A stretch of 64,000 nucleotides of DNA from Neisseria sicca (GCF_003044565.1 NZ_POXG01000001.1:124001-188000), one strand, 5' to 3'. Shown: positions 45,908-54,772, counted from the first letter of the stretch. Notes: generated by a model from the letters alone, not told the origin. Made by a program: numbers and translations.

Positions 45908-46843
45908 TCAAGCGGCTTGGATAATGCGGTATTGCCCGTTGCCGAATACGGTTTCTTTGCCTAAGTGCAGCCATTGCCCGATATACAGCATTTGCGAAAA
46001 GGAGGGCGAAAGGTTGGTCAGTTGCCATGTGCCGATTGCGCCGCTAAGGGGCGTAATCTGCTTTTGACGGTTGGAAAAACGGCGGTGTTCGTGCCATGAA
46101 AGCCGGGGCGGGACGCCTTGTCCGCCGATTTGGGCGGACAGCTCGGCAGCGTTGGCATGATTGCCCCAGTGCAGATGGGCAAGTGTCAGATAGCGGCGCA
46201 GGAGCTGGCGCAGGAAAACCGCCTGCGTCAGCTCGGTTTCCCGCAAAATCCTGCCTTTTTGCTGAATACGCAGAGGCGTCAGCAGCTGAATATGCGCTTG
46301 GGTGGGATAACGTTCGGGCGGCCTGATATGGTTGTCGTGCAGCGCGATCGGGCTGCCGCGTTCGCTGATCGTCAGGAAACTGCCGTCCGCCTGCTGTACC
46401 GCAATGTCGCTCAATTCGCCCTTGCCCGCATTGTTTGCCCCCAACCCTTTGGCAAAAGCCTGGGCAAATACTGCGGCAATCAAAGCCAGGCTATGCCGCG
46501 CCCTGCCGAACAACACCAAATTAAACGCATACCCCGCGCCCGCCGGAAAATGCGTGGGCGCAACCAGCGGCGTTTCGATCAAATACGGCGGCGGCGGACT
46601 TTGGCGCACACTGCCGGGCAAGTCGGCACAAGGCGCCGGCTCGAAAATCTGCGCGTAGGGGCAATCGGGAAGATGCGGCGTTTGGGGCGTGTCGCAGGTA
46701 CACGCGGCAGCTAAAAGCGCATGCCCGAACACCCCGCGCAAGGTCGAAGCCGCATAAGACGGAAGCTGCAAATCATGCGTCAGCGTGAAATGCAAACGAT
46801 AACGGGCTATGGGTAATTCTGTGGGAAGATTAAGCGGATTCAT
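45908..46843 (-). CDS. cas6: CRISPR pre-crRNA processing endoribonuclease Cas6
   Basis: The 311-residue RAMP protein cuts the repeat 8 bases before the spacer to release crRNAs. Seen: an N-terminal ferredoxin-like start (YRLHFTLTHDLQLPSYAAS, then LRGVFGHALL) and a C-terminal glycine-rich RAMP loop (WLHLGKETVFGNGQYRI) that marks the Cas6 C-domain. The cysteines in CTCDTPQTPHLPDCPYA are shared by many members of this branch. I chose MNPLNLPTEL as start; an ATG 27 bases upstream is possible and neither has a clear ribosome site. It is separated from cmr6 by two leader/array units and may have its own promoter. Confidence 0.87.
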   Translation of the reverse strand: MNPLNLPTELPIARYRLHFTLTHDLQLPSYAASTLRGVFGHALLAAACTCDTPQTPHLPDCPYAQIFEPAPCADLPGSVRQSPPPPYLIETPLVAPTHFPAGAGYAFNLVLFGRARHSLALIAAVFAQAFAKGLGANNAGKGELSDIAVQQADGSFLTISERGSPIALHDNHIRPPERYPTQAHIQLLTPLRIQQKGRILRETELTQAVFLRQLLRRYLTLAHLHWGNHANAAELSAQIGGQGVPPRLSWHEHRRFSNRQKQITPLSGAIGTWQLTNLSPSFSQMLYIGQWLHLGKETVFGNGQYRIIQAA

Positions 46844-46968
46844 GGCAGACAGACAAATAAAAAATGGCATGATACGGCGTTTCAGACGACCTGAAAATGT
46901 GAAATAGAGCAGATTCCAACCATCCCGCCCCTTCAGGCAACCCCGAACTCACACAAACCCTCCGCCAA

Positions 46969-47003
46969 CAAAAACAGCCTTGATGCAATATCAAGGCTGT
47001 TTT
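46969..47003 (-). terminator. Terminator of CRISPR array 3
   Basis: On the minus strand AAAACAGCCTTGAT pairs with ATCAAGGCTGTTTTT around a 5-base loop. It is the same type of hairpin as after arrays 1 and 2. Confidence 0.85.
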
Positions 47004-47028
47004 GCTATGTAGAAACGTCGGAATATTT

Positions 47029-47048
47029 GTCGGATTCAAGAATCCGAC
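47029..47048. repeat. Perfect 20-base palindrome
   Basis: GTCGGATTCAAGAATCCGAC lies between the array 3 terminator and its last repeat. It shares GTCGGA with the CRISPR repeat start but is otherwise a separate neisserial-type palindrome. Confidence 0.7.
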
Positions 47049-47088
47049 CTGCGTTTTCAGACGACCCGGGCTTGAGGTCGTCTGAAAA

Positions 47089-47404
47089 GATTGAAACCCC
47101 GATGAATGGGGCAAGTCTTCCGACCGAAACTAAATAGCCTAAATACGGAACATTGTATAGTCTTAATCCCCGATTAGTGGGGCAAGTCTTCCGACTTAAC
47201 ATCGCAACATATCCAGTTGAATTTAAAACGTCTTAATCCCCGATTCGTGGGGCAAGTCTTCCGACTGAAATTTGGCTTTTATGGTTATGACCGGGTTGCG
47301 TCTTAATCCCCGATTCGTGGGGCAAGTCTGCCGACATGGAAGAGCTGTACAAAGAGTACCTCGCTCAAGTCTTAATCCCCGATTGGTGGGGCAAGCCTTC
47401 CGAC
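47089..47404 (-). CRISPR. CRISPR array 3: four intact repeats and one decayed, four spacers
   Basis: The repeats, reading from the leader, are at 47369-47404, 47300-47335, 47230-47265, 47160-47195 and 47089-47124. The last has a changed end (ATTGAAACCCCGAT on the plus strand) and is the distal degenerate copy. The spacers have 33, 34, 34 and 35 bases. It has the same repeat family as arrays 1 and 2 but runs on the minus strand. An uptake-sequence pair lies just beyond the distal repeat (47055-47088). Confidence 0.95.
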
Positions 47405-47594
47405 TGCGCTCGGTTAAAAAATTTTATTATTTTCAGGCTCTTATATGGTTAAGAAAAGTTAGGGTTTTCCCTTAACCATCAAAAACATTATTTAATAAAA
47501 TCTTAACTGAAAAGGGCAGCCGAAAGACAGACTTTTTGCTATCCGTCGGAAAACTTGTGATGCAGATTATAGCCGTGTGCTTTGCATTCGACAA
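47405..47594 (-). promoter_or_regulatory. CRISPR leader 3 with promoter
   Basis: On the minus strand TTGTCG (47594-47589) and TATAAT (47571-47566) are 17 bases apart. The remainder follows leaders 1, 2 and 4 closely, with more differences near the repeat. Confidence 0.85.
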
Positions 47595-47633
47595 CGCTTT
47601 TTAACTGTTTTGCGGCTTGAGGTCGTCTGAAAA

Positions 47634-47669
47634 AATTGAAACCCCGATTCGTGGGGCAAGTCTTCCGAC
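47634..47669 (-). CRISPR. CRISPR locus 4: leader with a single decayed repeat and no spacer
   Basis: A lone repeat (CGATTCGTGGGGCAAGTCTTC core on the plus strand) has lost its normal tag end and reads ATTGAAACCCCGATT there, exactly like the distal repeat of array 3. An uptake sequence abuts it. It seems to be an array reduced to leader and terminal repeat. Confidence 0.85.
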
Positions 47670-47859
47670 TGCACGCGGTCAAAAAATTTCATTATTTTCA
47701 ATCTTCTATACAGTTAAGAAAAGTTAGCATTTTTCCTTAACCAACAAAGACATTATTTAATAAAACCTTAACTGAAAAGAGCAGCCGAAAGACAGACTTT
47801 TCGCTATCCGTCGGAAAACTTGTGAGGCGGATTATAGCCGTGCGCTTTGCATTCGACAA
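47670..47859 (-). promoter_or_regulatory. CRISPR leader 4 with promoter
   Basis: On the minus strand TTGTCG (47859-47854) and TATAAT (47836-47831) are 17 bases apart. It is a near copy of leaders 1 and 2. It starts 65 bases after the cmr6 stop. Confidence 0.85.
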
Positions 47860-47924
47860 CGCTTTTTAACTGTTTTGCGGCTTTAGGTCGTCTGAAAAGC
47901 TAGTGCTTCGATAAAAACGAAAAT

Positions 47925-49043
47925 CTATTCGCCGCTCAGCTTCGCCAAGATGTCAGTTAAAGCATCTTTGCGTTTTTTGTTGGACAACCAGTTTTTGTGT
48001 TCCTTTCTTATCTTATCGACTAACTTGGCGATTTCGGCTTTTTCGACGGCGCTGTAAACGGAGTTATCAGTAACAGATTCCAAATCTGTTTTCCACTCTT
48101 CATAGAGTTTTGTGTGCTCATGATTGTTTACGCTTAAGCTCGTTTGCTCTGCAAAACGAGCTTCCCATGTTTGGATAAACTGTTGATGCGCGGGCATGGC
48201 GGCAAGCTCGGCGGCTTTTTGTTGCGCGGCCAGGGCTTGGTTCTGTGCATCTTGAATGTTGCGGATGCTTCGTTGTGCTTCTTCGGCTGCTTCTGTGAAA
48301 TAGCCGTAGCCGGATGCGGTTTTGCTGCCTGCGCCTTGTGTCTGCAGAGCTTGAAGCAGGAGGTTTTGGGCGTATGCTGCCCATGCCTGCGCGCCCGGTG
48401 CGCTTTCGATGACGAAATAGAAGCTGCCTTGTGTGGCGATTTGCTGATTGGGAATGGGGGATTCCATTTCGTCGGCTTCGGGTTGTTTGCCGTTGTAGTA
48501 GTCTTGGTGGTGGGTGGTGATGATTTCTGCGGCAAAGGGCGGCGTGTTGGCGGGGATGAACCATGCGTCGTGCCAAACGAGTGCGCCTGCTTTGAGGCTG
48601 CCTGAGTCGCTGTCGTCGCCGAATAATACGGTCAGATGGGCTTTATCCAGTCCGAGGCTTTCGGCATGGCTGCGGGCGATGCCTTTGACGGATGAGCCTG
48701 CGATGAGGGGCATGCCGTAGGTGTGGTGGGTGCTGATGCCTGTTTCCAGTGTGCCTGCGCTGTTTAGGCCTGTATAGAGCCTGCCTGAAATGCCGGCGGC
48801 AAGTGTGGCGAAGCGGCCGGTATCGGAAGTGGCCTGCACCCAGCGTGTGAAGGCGAGTGCGTACAGACTGTCTTTTTTGGGCGCGGGAATTTTGACGATT
48901 TTTTGAATCAGCTCTGCTTTGGCTTGTTTGTCGTCTTTGTCCCATTTGGTCAGGCCGCGCTGCATGAGCAAACCGGCGTGTGCGTCTTTCAGGTCATCTG
49001 GAATGAGTTTTTTCAGGCTTTCCCGCATCAGGTATATGGTCAT
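47925..49043 (-). CDS. cmr6: Type III-B CRISPR RAMP protein Cmr6
   Basis: The 372-residue RAMP protein caps the Cmr backbone. Seen: GISGRLYTGLNSAGTLETGI and HHTYGMPLIAGSSVKGIARS, the typical Cmr6 motif with the RAMP glycine loop, then SGSLKAGALVWHDAWFIP. The region after about 250 has a coiled, Ala/Gln/Glu-rich tail that extends beyond the usual Cmr6 length. The start overlaps the cmr5 stop by 4 bases. It is the last gene of the cmr operon. Confidence 0.93.
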   Translation of the reverse strand: MTIYLMRESLKKLIPDDLKDAHAGLLMQRGLTKWDKDDKQAKAELIQKIVKIPAPKKDSLYALAFTRWVQATSDTGRFATLAAGISGRLYTGLNSAGTLETGISTHHTYGMPLIAGSSVKGIARSHAESLGLDKAHLTVLFGDDSDSGSLKAGALVWHDAWFIPANTPPFAAEIITTHHQDYYNGKQPEADEMESPIPNQQIATQGSFYFVIESAPGAQAWAAYAQNLLLQALQTQGAGSKTASGYGYFTEAAEEAQRSIRNIQDAQNQALAAQQKAAELAAMPAHQQFIQTWEARFAEQTSLSVNNHEHTKLYEEWKTDLESVTDNSVYSAVEKAEIAKLVDKIRKEHKNWLSNKKRKDALTDILAKLSGE

Positions 49044-49420
49044 GATTGTCCCCCTTGTTCGTCTTTGGGTTTGGGCAGCAGGGCTTGGGTGTAGCGTTTG
49101 AGGCTGGAGGCGGCTTCTATGGCTTTGCGCGTGAGGAGTTGGTAATGCGATAAGTCTGCTTCTAAGATTTTTTTGTGAAGGCTGTCTTTGTTTTCGTTTT
49201 CTTCCAACAATTCGGCAATGTGCGCCAGTAGGAGCAGGTGTTCTTCTTTGCCTTTGGCTTGTAAAAAGCCGATGGCTTGGGCAAGCCCGGATTGCAGGAT
49301 CATGGTGGGGAAATTCAGCGCAAGCGTGCGGTATTCTTTGACTTTTTCGTTTTTCTCTTTGACTCTTTGAATCAAGCCTAATGCGCGTTGGGCGTATTTT
49401 TGCGAGCGGATGTGTGGCAT
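49040..49420 (-). CDS. cmr5: Type III-B CRISPR small subunit Cmr5
   Basis: The 126-residue all-helical small subunit lines the inner filament of the Cmr complex and contacts the target RNA. QKYAQRALGLIQRVKEK, then YRTLALNFPTMILQSGLAQAIG, is the family signature. It starts 1 base after cmr4 and overlaps cmr6. Confidence 0.93.
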   Translation of the reverse strand: MPHIRSQKYAQRALGLIQRVKEKNEKVKEYRTLALNFPTMILQSGLAQAIGFLQAKGKEEHLLLLAHIAELLEENENKDSLHKKILEADLSHYQLLTRKAIEAASSLKRYTQALLPKPKDEQGGQS

Positions 49421-49421
49421 G

Positions 49422-50327
49422 TTATTCCCCTTTTGTCAGGTCGTCTGAAAGTACGAGACGACACAGGCCGCGTCCGACTGTATGTTTGCCGCCAATCTGG
49501 ATTTGGGTTTCGCCTGCGGGAATCAATGCGGAGAGTTCGTCTGCGCTTTTGGCGTTGCGGCTGTGGCGCGATTTGTCAATGGCTAAAATGCCGTACAACA
49601 CGCTTTCGGCAGGCAGGTTTTCTTCCGACCAGAGTGCGCCCTCTTTGACAATGCGCGTTTCGCGGTCGATTCTGATGCGCATGCGGATTTCGGTTGCGGT
49701 ATCGGCTAAGAAGGAGAATGTGCTGTCGGGCAGGATAATGAAGCGTTGGCAGAGCTGTTCGCGCCATGCTTGGTAGTCTGCGGTGTTTTCGGGGTAAACG
49801 GCGGCGGCAATGTGTTCTGCCCATTGTTTGGCTTCGGTACTGGTTTCGCTGCCGATGTCCAAATCTTCCAGCGCGATTTGGCTGCCTGAAACGCGCAATA
49901 CGGTGTTGTCCGGTACGGATGCGCTATCTTTTAAAACGGGTACTTTGGGGCTTTCCGGCTGCAACCCGCGTACATCGCGCGCATAACGTTGCAGGATAAA
50001 GGGGCAAGTGGCAAAGGCGACGGTTCCTGCAAACGAGCGGATCGGAAGCAGCAATAGATGTGCATCGCCAAAGGCGGCGGCGCCGGCATGAATATTTTCT
50101 TTATCGGCTTGGCTGTCTGCGCCAAACAGGGCTTGAATGTCGTCTTCGCTGATATGCCATTTTTCTTTGGCTTCATCACGCAATACGCCTTTGAGCGCGC
50201 TGCCGGGAACTAGCGGCAGATTGGTGGCGCGGCTGCGGGCGATGGGCAAATCGACTGCGCCGATGCCTTGACCTGTACCGACGTGGAGGGCGGATAAGGC
50301 ATGTAGGTGAAAAATTCGGGTGTTCAT
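49422..50327 (-). CDS. cmr4: Type III-B CRISPR backbone RNase Cmr4
   Basis: This 301-residue RAMP protein forms the repeated backbone and cuts bound target RNA every 6 bases. The catalytic aspartate known in Pyrococcus Cmr4 (Asp26) has its counterpart at residue 26 here (GQGIGAVDLPIAR). LPLVPGSALKGVLRDEAK is the family signature and IQIGGKHTVGRGL the C-terminal loop. The 3' end contains an uptake sequence that is read as part of the protein. A 52-base gap with an uptake sequence separates it from cmr3. Confidence 0.95.
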   Translation of the reverse strand: MNTRIFHLHALSALHVGTGQGIGAVDLPIARSRATNLPLVPGSALKGVLRDEAKEKWHISEDDIQALFGADSQADKENIHAGAAAFGDAHLLLLPIRSFAGTVAFATCPFILQRYARDVRGLQPESPKVPVLKDSASVPDNTVLRVSGSQIALEDLDIGSETSTEAKQWAEHIAAAVYPENTADYQAWREQLCQRFIILPDSTFSFLADTATEIRMRIRIDRETRIVKEGALWSEENLPAESVLYGILAIDKSRHSRNAKSADELSALIPAGETQIQIGGKHTVGRGLCRLVLSDDLTKGE

Positions 50328-50379
50328 TTTGGTTTCCTTGTTTTTTAAATGTGAAATAGGTTGTCAGGTCGTCTGAAAA

Positions 50380-51543
50380 TTAAATGCTCTGCCACGGGCC
50401 GATCAATCCGATACCGAAGCCGTCGCGTCGGTCTTGTCCGTTGTCGCTGAATGCCTGCCATTGGGCTTGGGTAAGTTCGGCCGGGTTGCCGCTTTGTATT
50501 TCAAACCAATACACTGCGCCTGCCGAAACGGCTTTTCGCATGGCTTTTGGTGCATGTTGCTGCAAATCCCAACCTGAAACGGGCAGCCAACGGTCTATGG
50601 CGGTGGCGCGGAGTTTGACTTTGAGGTTGGTATGCGGGAGTGTGCCTGTTAAGGTTTGGCTGTCCAACCAGCCGGGCTGCCAGCCTTTTTCAAACAAGGC
50701 AGGCGTCAGCAAGGTGAGCGTCAATCCGTTTGTATATGCGTATTCGGGCTGTTTGAATACGTCGTCTGAAATTTTATTCAGTCGCGACAGTCTTCCTTCT
50801 CCGCCAAAACGCACTACGCTGTTATCTTGCAAATCGGCTGCCGTGCGAATGACGAAACAGTAGCGGTGGCTTTCCCAGCCCTGATGATGCTTCTGCGCAG
50901 ACTCGGCAAAGTCATAGGCGGCTGTTTGAAACAAACGTCCGTCTTCGGCTGCAAGCGTTTCTCGGTTTATGCCGACATGGGTACGCGTTTCAATCGGCAG
51001 CGATTGTGCGCCGCGTTTGTTTACGTCTTCATACGTTAATTTTCCGCCGTTTTGCCAAGCCAGCAGATCCGCCAAATCCCAATACGTTGCGCCGCTTTGA
51101 GGTTTGCCTTTGATGGGCGATTGGATTTGTACGGGCAATAAATCGGCATGTGGGAAATCCGCCGCCGTATCGCTGCCAAAGGCTTGAGGCGCGAGACGGA
51201 CAAGTTCGGTTTGATCTGTCTCTTTGTTTTTCAAATATAAGGCGTTGGCTGGTTTGGGCAATAGGATTTTCAGGTCGTCTGAAATATCCTGTTTCGCTAA
51301 AAATGCGCCCTGTACGGCAATTTGGCGTAATTCATCAACTTGTGCGTCTGACAACTTGGCTCGATTGCCTTGTGCTTTGCTGTCCCAATCGCAACCGTTT
51401 TGCCGCATGATTTGCGTGCGTACCAAGCCTGCTGCCGCGGAGGGTAAAGGAAATTGAATATCATCGGTATCCGACTGCGCCCCAAACGGCTTGCCGCTGC
51501 GGAACACCAACGGCGCAAGTGCATCTAAAAAATAGCTGTTCAT
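50380..51543 (-). CDS. cmr3: Type III-B CRISPR RAMP protein Cmr3
   Basis: The 387-residue protein binds the crRNA 5' tag together with Cmr2. Seen: DALAPLVFRSGKPFGAQSD and FPLPSAAAGLVRTQIM, the N-terminal RAMP pattern, then GINRETLAAEDGRLFQT and a C-terminal DGFGIGLIG loop. The start overlaps the end of cmr2 by 4 bases. It contains an uptake sequence around 51273. Confidence 0.92.
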   Translation of the reverse strand: MNSYFLDALAPLVFRSGKPFGAQSDTDDIQFPLPSAAAGLVRTQIMRQNGCDWDSKAQGNRAKLSDAQVDELRQIAVQGAFLAKQDISDDLKILLPKPANALYLKNKETDQTELVRLAPQAFGSDTAADFPHADLLPVQIQSPIKGKPQSGATYWDLADLLAWQNGGKLTYEDVNKRGAQSLPIETRTHVGINRETLAAEDGRLFQTAAYDFAESAQKHHQGWESHRYCFVIRTAADLQDNSVVRFGGEGRLSRLNKISDDVFKQPEYAYTNGLTLTLLTPALFEKGWQPGWLDSQTLTGTLPHTNLKVKLRATAIDRWLPVSGWDLQQHAPKAMRKAVSAGAVYWFEIQSGNPAELTQAQWQAFSDNGQDRRDGFGIGLIGPWQSI

Positions 51544-53378
51544 GATTGCGCCTCCTGTCCTAAATCGTTTTGTGTTTTGGCTGCAAGCCAGCGGGCGATG
51601 ATGAGTTCGGTTGCCAGTACATTTAATGCATCTGCGTCTGGACGCGCATTCAGTCGTCTTTTTAGGGCTTCCTGAACTTCATTGTCCAATTTTCCTCCCT
51701 CCATATCGCGTGCCTTGTCCAGCATACGGGCAAACTCGGCTTGGCGGATATTTTGATGTAATTCGGATGATAAATCGTTAGACGGGGAAAAATCGGTCCG
51801 CATAAAAATATCTCGGCTGTCGTAAGCAATTCGGCTGCTGATTTTTTTCTCCCGATACCATTTTTTCCATTTTTCAAATGCTGCCAAACCTGCTTCATCA
51901 CTCCATTGCACGCGCCAATCATTGTCCGAACCTGAACGTACAGATAGGGTAATCCCCAATCCATTGCGCTGTTGATCGGCAGGATAATTGTCGCCTTTTG
52001 CCACTTTTTCCGCGTGTTTTGCCAAACGGCGTACATTGCCAAGCGGCGTGCTGATGTGGCAAATCGCCAAACCGACGGACAATGTGGGTGCTTTTTCTGC
52101 TTTCAAAACATCTGACACTTTTTTCAGGCAGGCTGAAAATGCTTGCCGCAACGCGTCCGCGCAATCAACCGCCTTATCCAATGCGACAAAGCCCAATACA
52201 TCATCGCCGCCCGCATAAACGCATTGCGCCCGGAAATCGCGCATTTTCGCAGGTACACTTTCGGCAAATGTAGATAATGCTTCGGTAATCTCTTGATGCT
52301 CTTCAATCGTTTTTGCCTTATCCAGCAACTCGCCCATACGGTCGCCGTCTGCCAGCAACATCGCCCAGTAGCTGCATGGTTCGCCATATTTGTGCCAAAT
52401 CGGTTTTAGGACATTTTTCAGATTTGATAATTTTTCTGATGCATCCGCATTGTTTTTATTGTCTGACAAAGCAGCATCCAACCGGTTGAGATACAACAAC
52501 TGCGCATCAAACGGAAAATCTGCGTAAATGCCTTGATTGCCCTTTACACGAGTCGCTAAATTCAGCGCAATTAAAGGTTCGTAAGCATTGCAAAGTTTGC
52601 TTAACTCATTTTCAGGCAAACCTTGTAGCCAAGCATCTGCGGCTACACGTGTAACGGGCGTAAACTGTTCGCTATTGCCGCCCAAACGCTTCACAATTCC
52701 TGCGCAATCCAACTGCTCCGACCGACTCAAGCCCAGCTTGCGCCTTGCTACATCGGACAAGTCGGCATCGCCGTTGGCTTTTTCCAGCAATACGGTTTCA
52801 CGTGCGCCATCCAGTGAGGATTTAGGCAACATAAACCGCTTGTCCCAAGCATCAGTCGCATGTGCAGGCGTAAAATCGCGTGTTGCCTTACGTGCCGCCA
52901 AAGCCGATGCGGCACGTTGGCTTGCATCTGAATAACCTTTTTCAGTCATCCGCGCCCATGCAGCCTGGATTTCCAAATAATCATCAAGTTGCATCTGCCA
53001 GATTTCATCGCGCAAAGCTGCGTTCAAATCTTGTCGCGCCTGCCGTGCTATGGTTTCAAACCGTGACTGCGCCGCTGCTTTTGCCTGCGCAACCAAGTCT
53101 CGTACCGCGGCATCATTGACTGCATCAACCTGTACTTGAATTTTGTTGCCGACTGAAAAATTATCGTCCATCCTGTCACAAGGTTCTAAACGGTCTTTGG
53201 TCGCCTCGTCCACAAACGGAAACACCATCTGCGCTCCGGCTTCAAACAAACTCTTTGCAGCAGCCTTCGCCATTTCCGACAGCAGCCAAGAACCGCTCCA
53301 TAAATCCCGACTCCGTCTTGCCGAAGCGATAAACCCCTGTACGGGACCGATGGATAGGGTTAAAACGTATTGAGTCAA
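51540..53378 (-). CDS. cmr2: Type III-B Cas10 subunit Cmr2, without HD domain
   Basis: The 612-residue large subunit begins directly with the first Palm domain (LSIGPVQGFIASARRSRDLWSGS). The second Palm has the GGDD motif at residues 390-393 (CVYAGGDDVLGF), which makes cyclic oligoadenylate when target RNA is bound. The N-terminal HD nuclease of long Cmr2 proteins is missing: there is no HD pair before the first Palm and the open frame does not extend upstream. The complex should therefore signal but not cut DNA. It starts 17 bases after cmr1 and overlaps cmr3. Confidence 0.95.
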   Translation of the reverse strand: MTQYVLTLSIGPVQGFIASARRSRDLWSGSWLLSEMAKAAAKSLFEAGAQMVFPFVDEATKDRLEPCDRMDDNFSVGNKIQVQVDAVNDAAVRDLVAQAKAAAQSRFETIARQARQDLNAALRDEIWQMQLDDYLEIQAAWARMTEKGYSDASQRAASALAARKATRDFTPAHATDAWDKRFMLPKSSLDGARETVLLEKANGDADLSDVARRKLGLSRSEQLDCAGIVKRLGGNSEQFTPVTRVAADAWLQGLPENELSKLCNAYEPLIALNLATRVKGNQGIYADFPFDAQLLYLNRLDAALSDNKNNADASEKLSNLKNVLKPIWHKYGEPCSYWAMLLADGDRMGELLDKAKTIEEHQEITEALSTFAESVPAKMRDFRAQCVYAGGDDVLGFVALDKAVDCADALRQAFSACLKKVSDVLKAEKAPTLSVGLAICHISTPLGNVRRLAKHAEKVAKGDNYPADQQRNGLGITLSVRSGSDNDWRVQWSDEAGLAAFEKWKKWYREKKISSRIAYDSRDIFMRTDFSPSNDLSSELHQNIRQAEFARMLDKARDMEGGKLDNEVQEALKRRLNARPDADALNVLATELIIARWLAAKTQNDLGQEAQS

Positions 53379-53395
53379 TTCAGTTTTCCTCTTTT

Positions 53396-54643
53396 TTATT
53401 TCGTAAAATAATTCAAAAACGCATCAATTGGATTACCACCACCGTTTTCACTTAACGGCTTAACTTGCCGTGCCTTACTTTCCTCCCACAGCGTTACTGG
53501 GTGTACAGTTCCCTTGTTTTGTTTTTTTAATTCGACAGAAACATTCAAAACCTTATCCAAAGGCAGGCTCAATGCGGCAGCCTGAAAACCTCCCTTGCCA
53601 TCCCCAACAGGGCGAATAATTAAAGGGCTGGCCATACGTTCCTTGCATTTAGGCTGTAATGTTGTATCTGTTGGCTCATCACCGCCAACAAAATGAAAAA
53701 TAATCGGCATACCGAATACGCCACGCGCAAATAAATCTCCGGCAGGATGTTCCGGCCTGTGCCGGTCAGAATGTGTTCGCGTTATACGACGAATTTCATC
53801 AGATTCCGCCCAACGGCTGCGACCGGCAGGTTTCGTCGTATCAGATGAGGGATGATTGCGTCCAATACCTACACCTTGCCGAAAATCACGCAATCGTTGA
53901 ACTGCTTCTTTCCAAGCTACTAAAGCATGATTAGTACTTGGGCGCAGTACCAATTTGCAACCTGCCTGCATTACCTCATCAATACTCAAAGGCTGCTTGA
54001 AAACAGGATTAGAACTATCCTTAACCACAAACGCACCGCATCCACGCCGAGTACGCGCACCAACCCCTCCAAAATTTACCCACCAACGTAAGGTTTCCAA
54101 AACCTGTTCCCTATCTGTTTCGTTTGCCTTTTCACTCAAACGCCATTGCGAGGTCCAAGTCAAACCCTCTTTAATTAATAACGTTTTTTCACGTTTTTCC
54201 TCACTATCCATCGGAAACAGAACATAAGCATAAGGTTTTAAATCATTACTCTTACTCTTCGAACGTACTTTTTTATCTGAAGGTAGAGACGAATCCAAGC
54301 TGCCTTGAAAATAAGAAATCTGTTTAACATTTAATACATCAAGCACACGCAAAAACACCAAACTCGCAGCAGCTTCTTCACCAATACCTCCCCACAAACG
54401 AAACTCTGCCTCACGCAAACTTTTTTCTTTCAAATTCCATTTTTGCTGAGCTAACAGCCGCCACCAAAAGCGTAACTGACCACGAATCGCTGTGGCACGA
54501 ATGGGCATTGAAACATCAGGCATAGCTGCCTGAACACCCCCTCCATACATAGGAGTAACCAACTCGCAGCAGATTTCCTGCCAAGATTCTTTGGTTTCAG
54601 CCAATGTTTTAGGAGGTTCAAAATCTGGGATCGGTAAAGCCAT
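53396..54643 (-). CDS. cmr1: Type III-B CRISPR RAMP protein Cmr1
   Basis: The 415-residue RAMP protein sits at the 3' end of the crRNA. Seen: ELVTPMYGGGVQAAMPDVSM, then IRATAIRGQLRFWWRLL, the Cmr1 signature, LRWWVNFGGVGARTRRGCGAF and an LFARGVFGMPIIFHF segment. It is the first gene of the operon; its promoter should lie between 54644 and about 54770. AAAGGACGAGAAA precedes the ATG. Base composition in this gene is more AT-rich than in cmr3-6 and there are fewer uptake sequences. Confidence 0.94.
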   Translation of the reverse strand: MALPIPDFEPPKTLAETKESWQEICCELVTPMYGGGVQAAMPDVSMPIRATAIRGQLRFWWRLLAQQKWNLKEKSLREAEFRLWGGIGEEAAASLVFLRVLDVLNVKQISYFQGSLDSSLPSDKKVRSKSKSNDLKPYAYVLFPMDSEEKREKTLLIKEGLTWTSQWRLSEKANETDREQVLETLRWWVNFGGVGARTRRGCGAFVVKDSSNPVFKQPLSIDEVMQAGCKLVLRPSTNHALVAWKEAVQRLRDFRQGVGIGRNHPSSDTTKPAGRSRWAESDEIRRITRTHSDRHRPEHPAGDLFARGVFGMPIIFHFVGGDEPTDTTLQPKCKERMASPLIIRPVGDGKGGFQAAALSLPLDKVLNVSVELKKQNKGTVHPVTLWEESKARQVKPLSENGGGNPIDAFLNYFTK

Positions 54644-54772
54644 TTTCTCGTCCTTTATTTATTGTTTAATCAGCAAACCACTTTATAGCAGAACCAACAA
54701 AGCTTCGCATTGCACACAAATTTGTTAGGTCTTAATAAAGTATTAAAATAGAAATAGGAGCTACTAGGTCAT

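Noticed and set aside
47336..47368. Spacer complement resembles the end of green fluorescent protein (MDELYK against MEELYK)
   Set aside because: The codons differ and only five residues match; a vector origin is not credible in a natural array.
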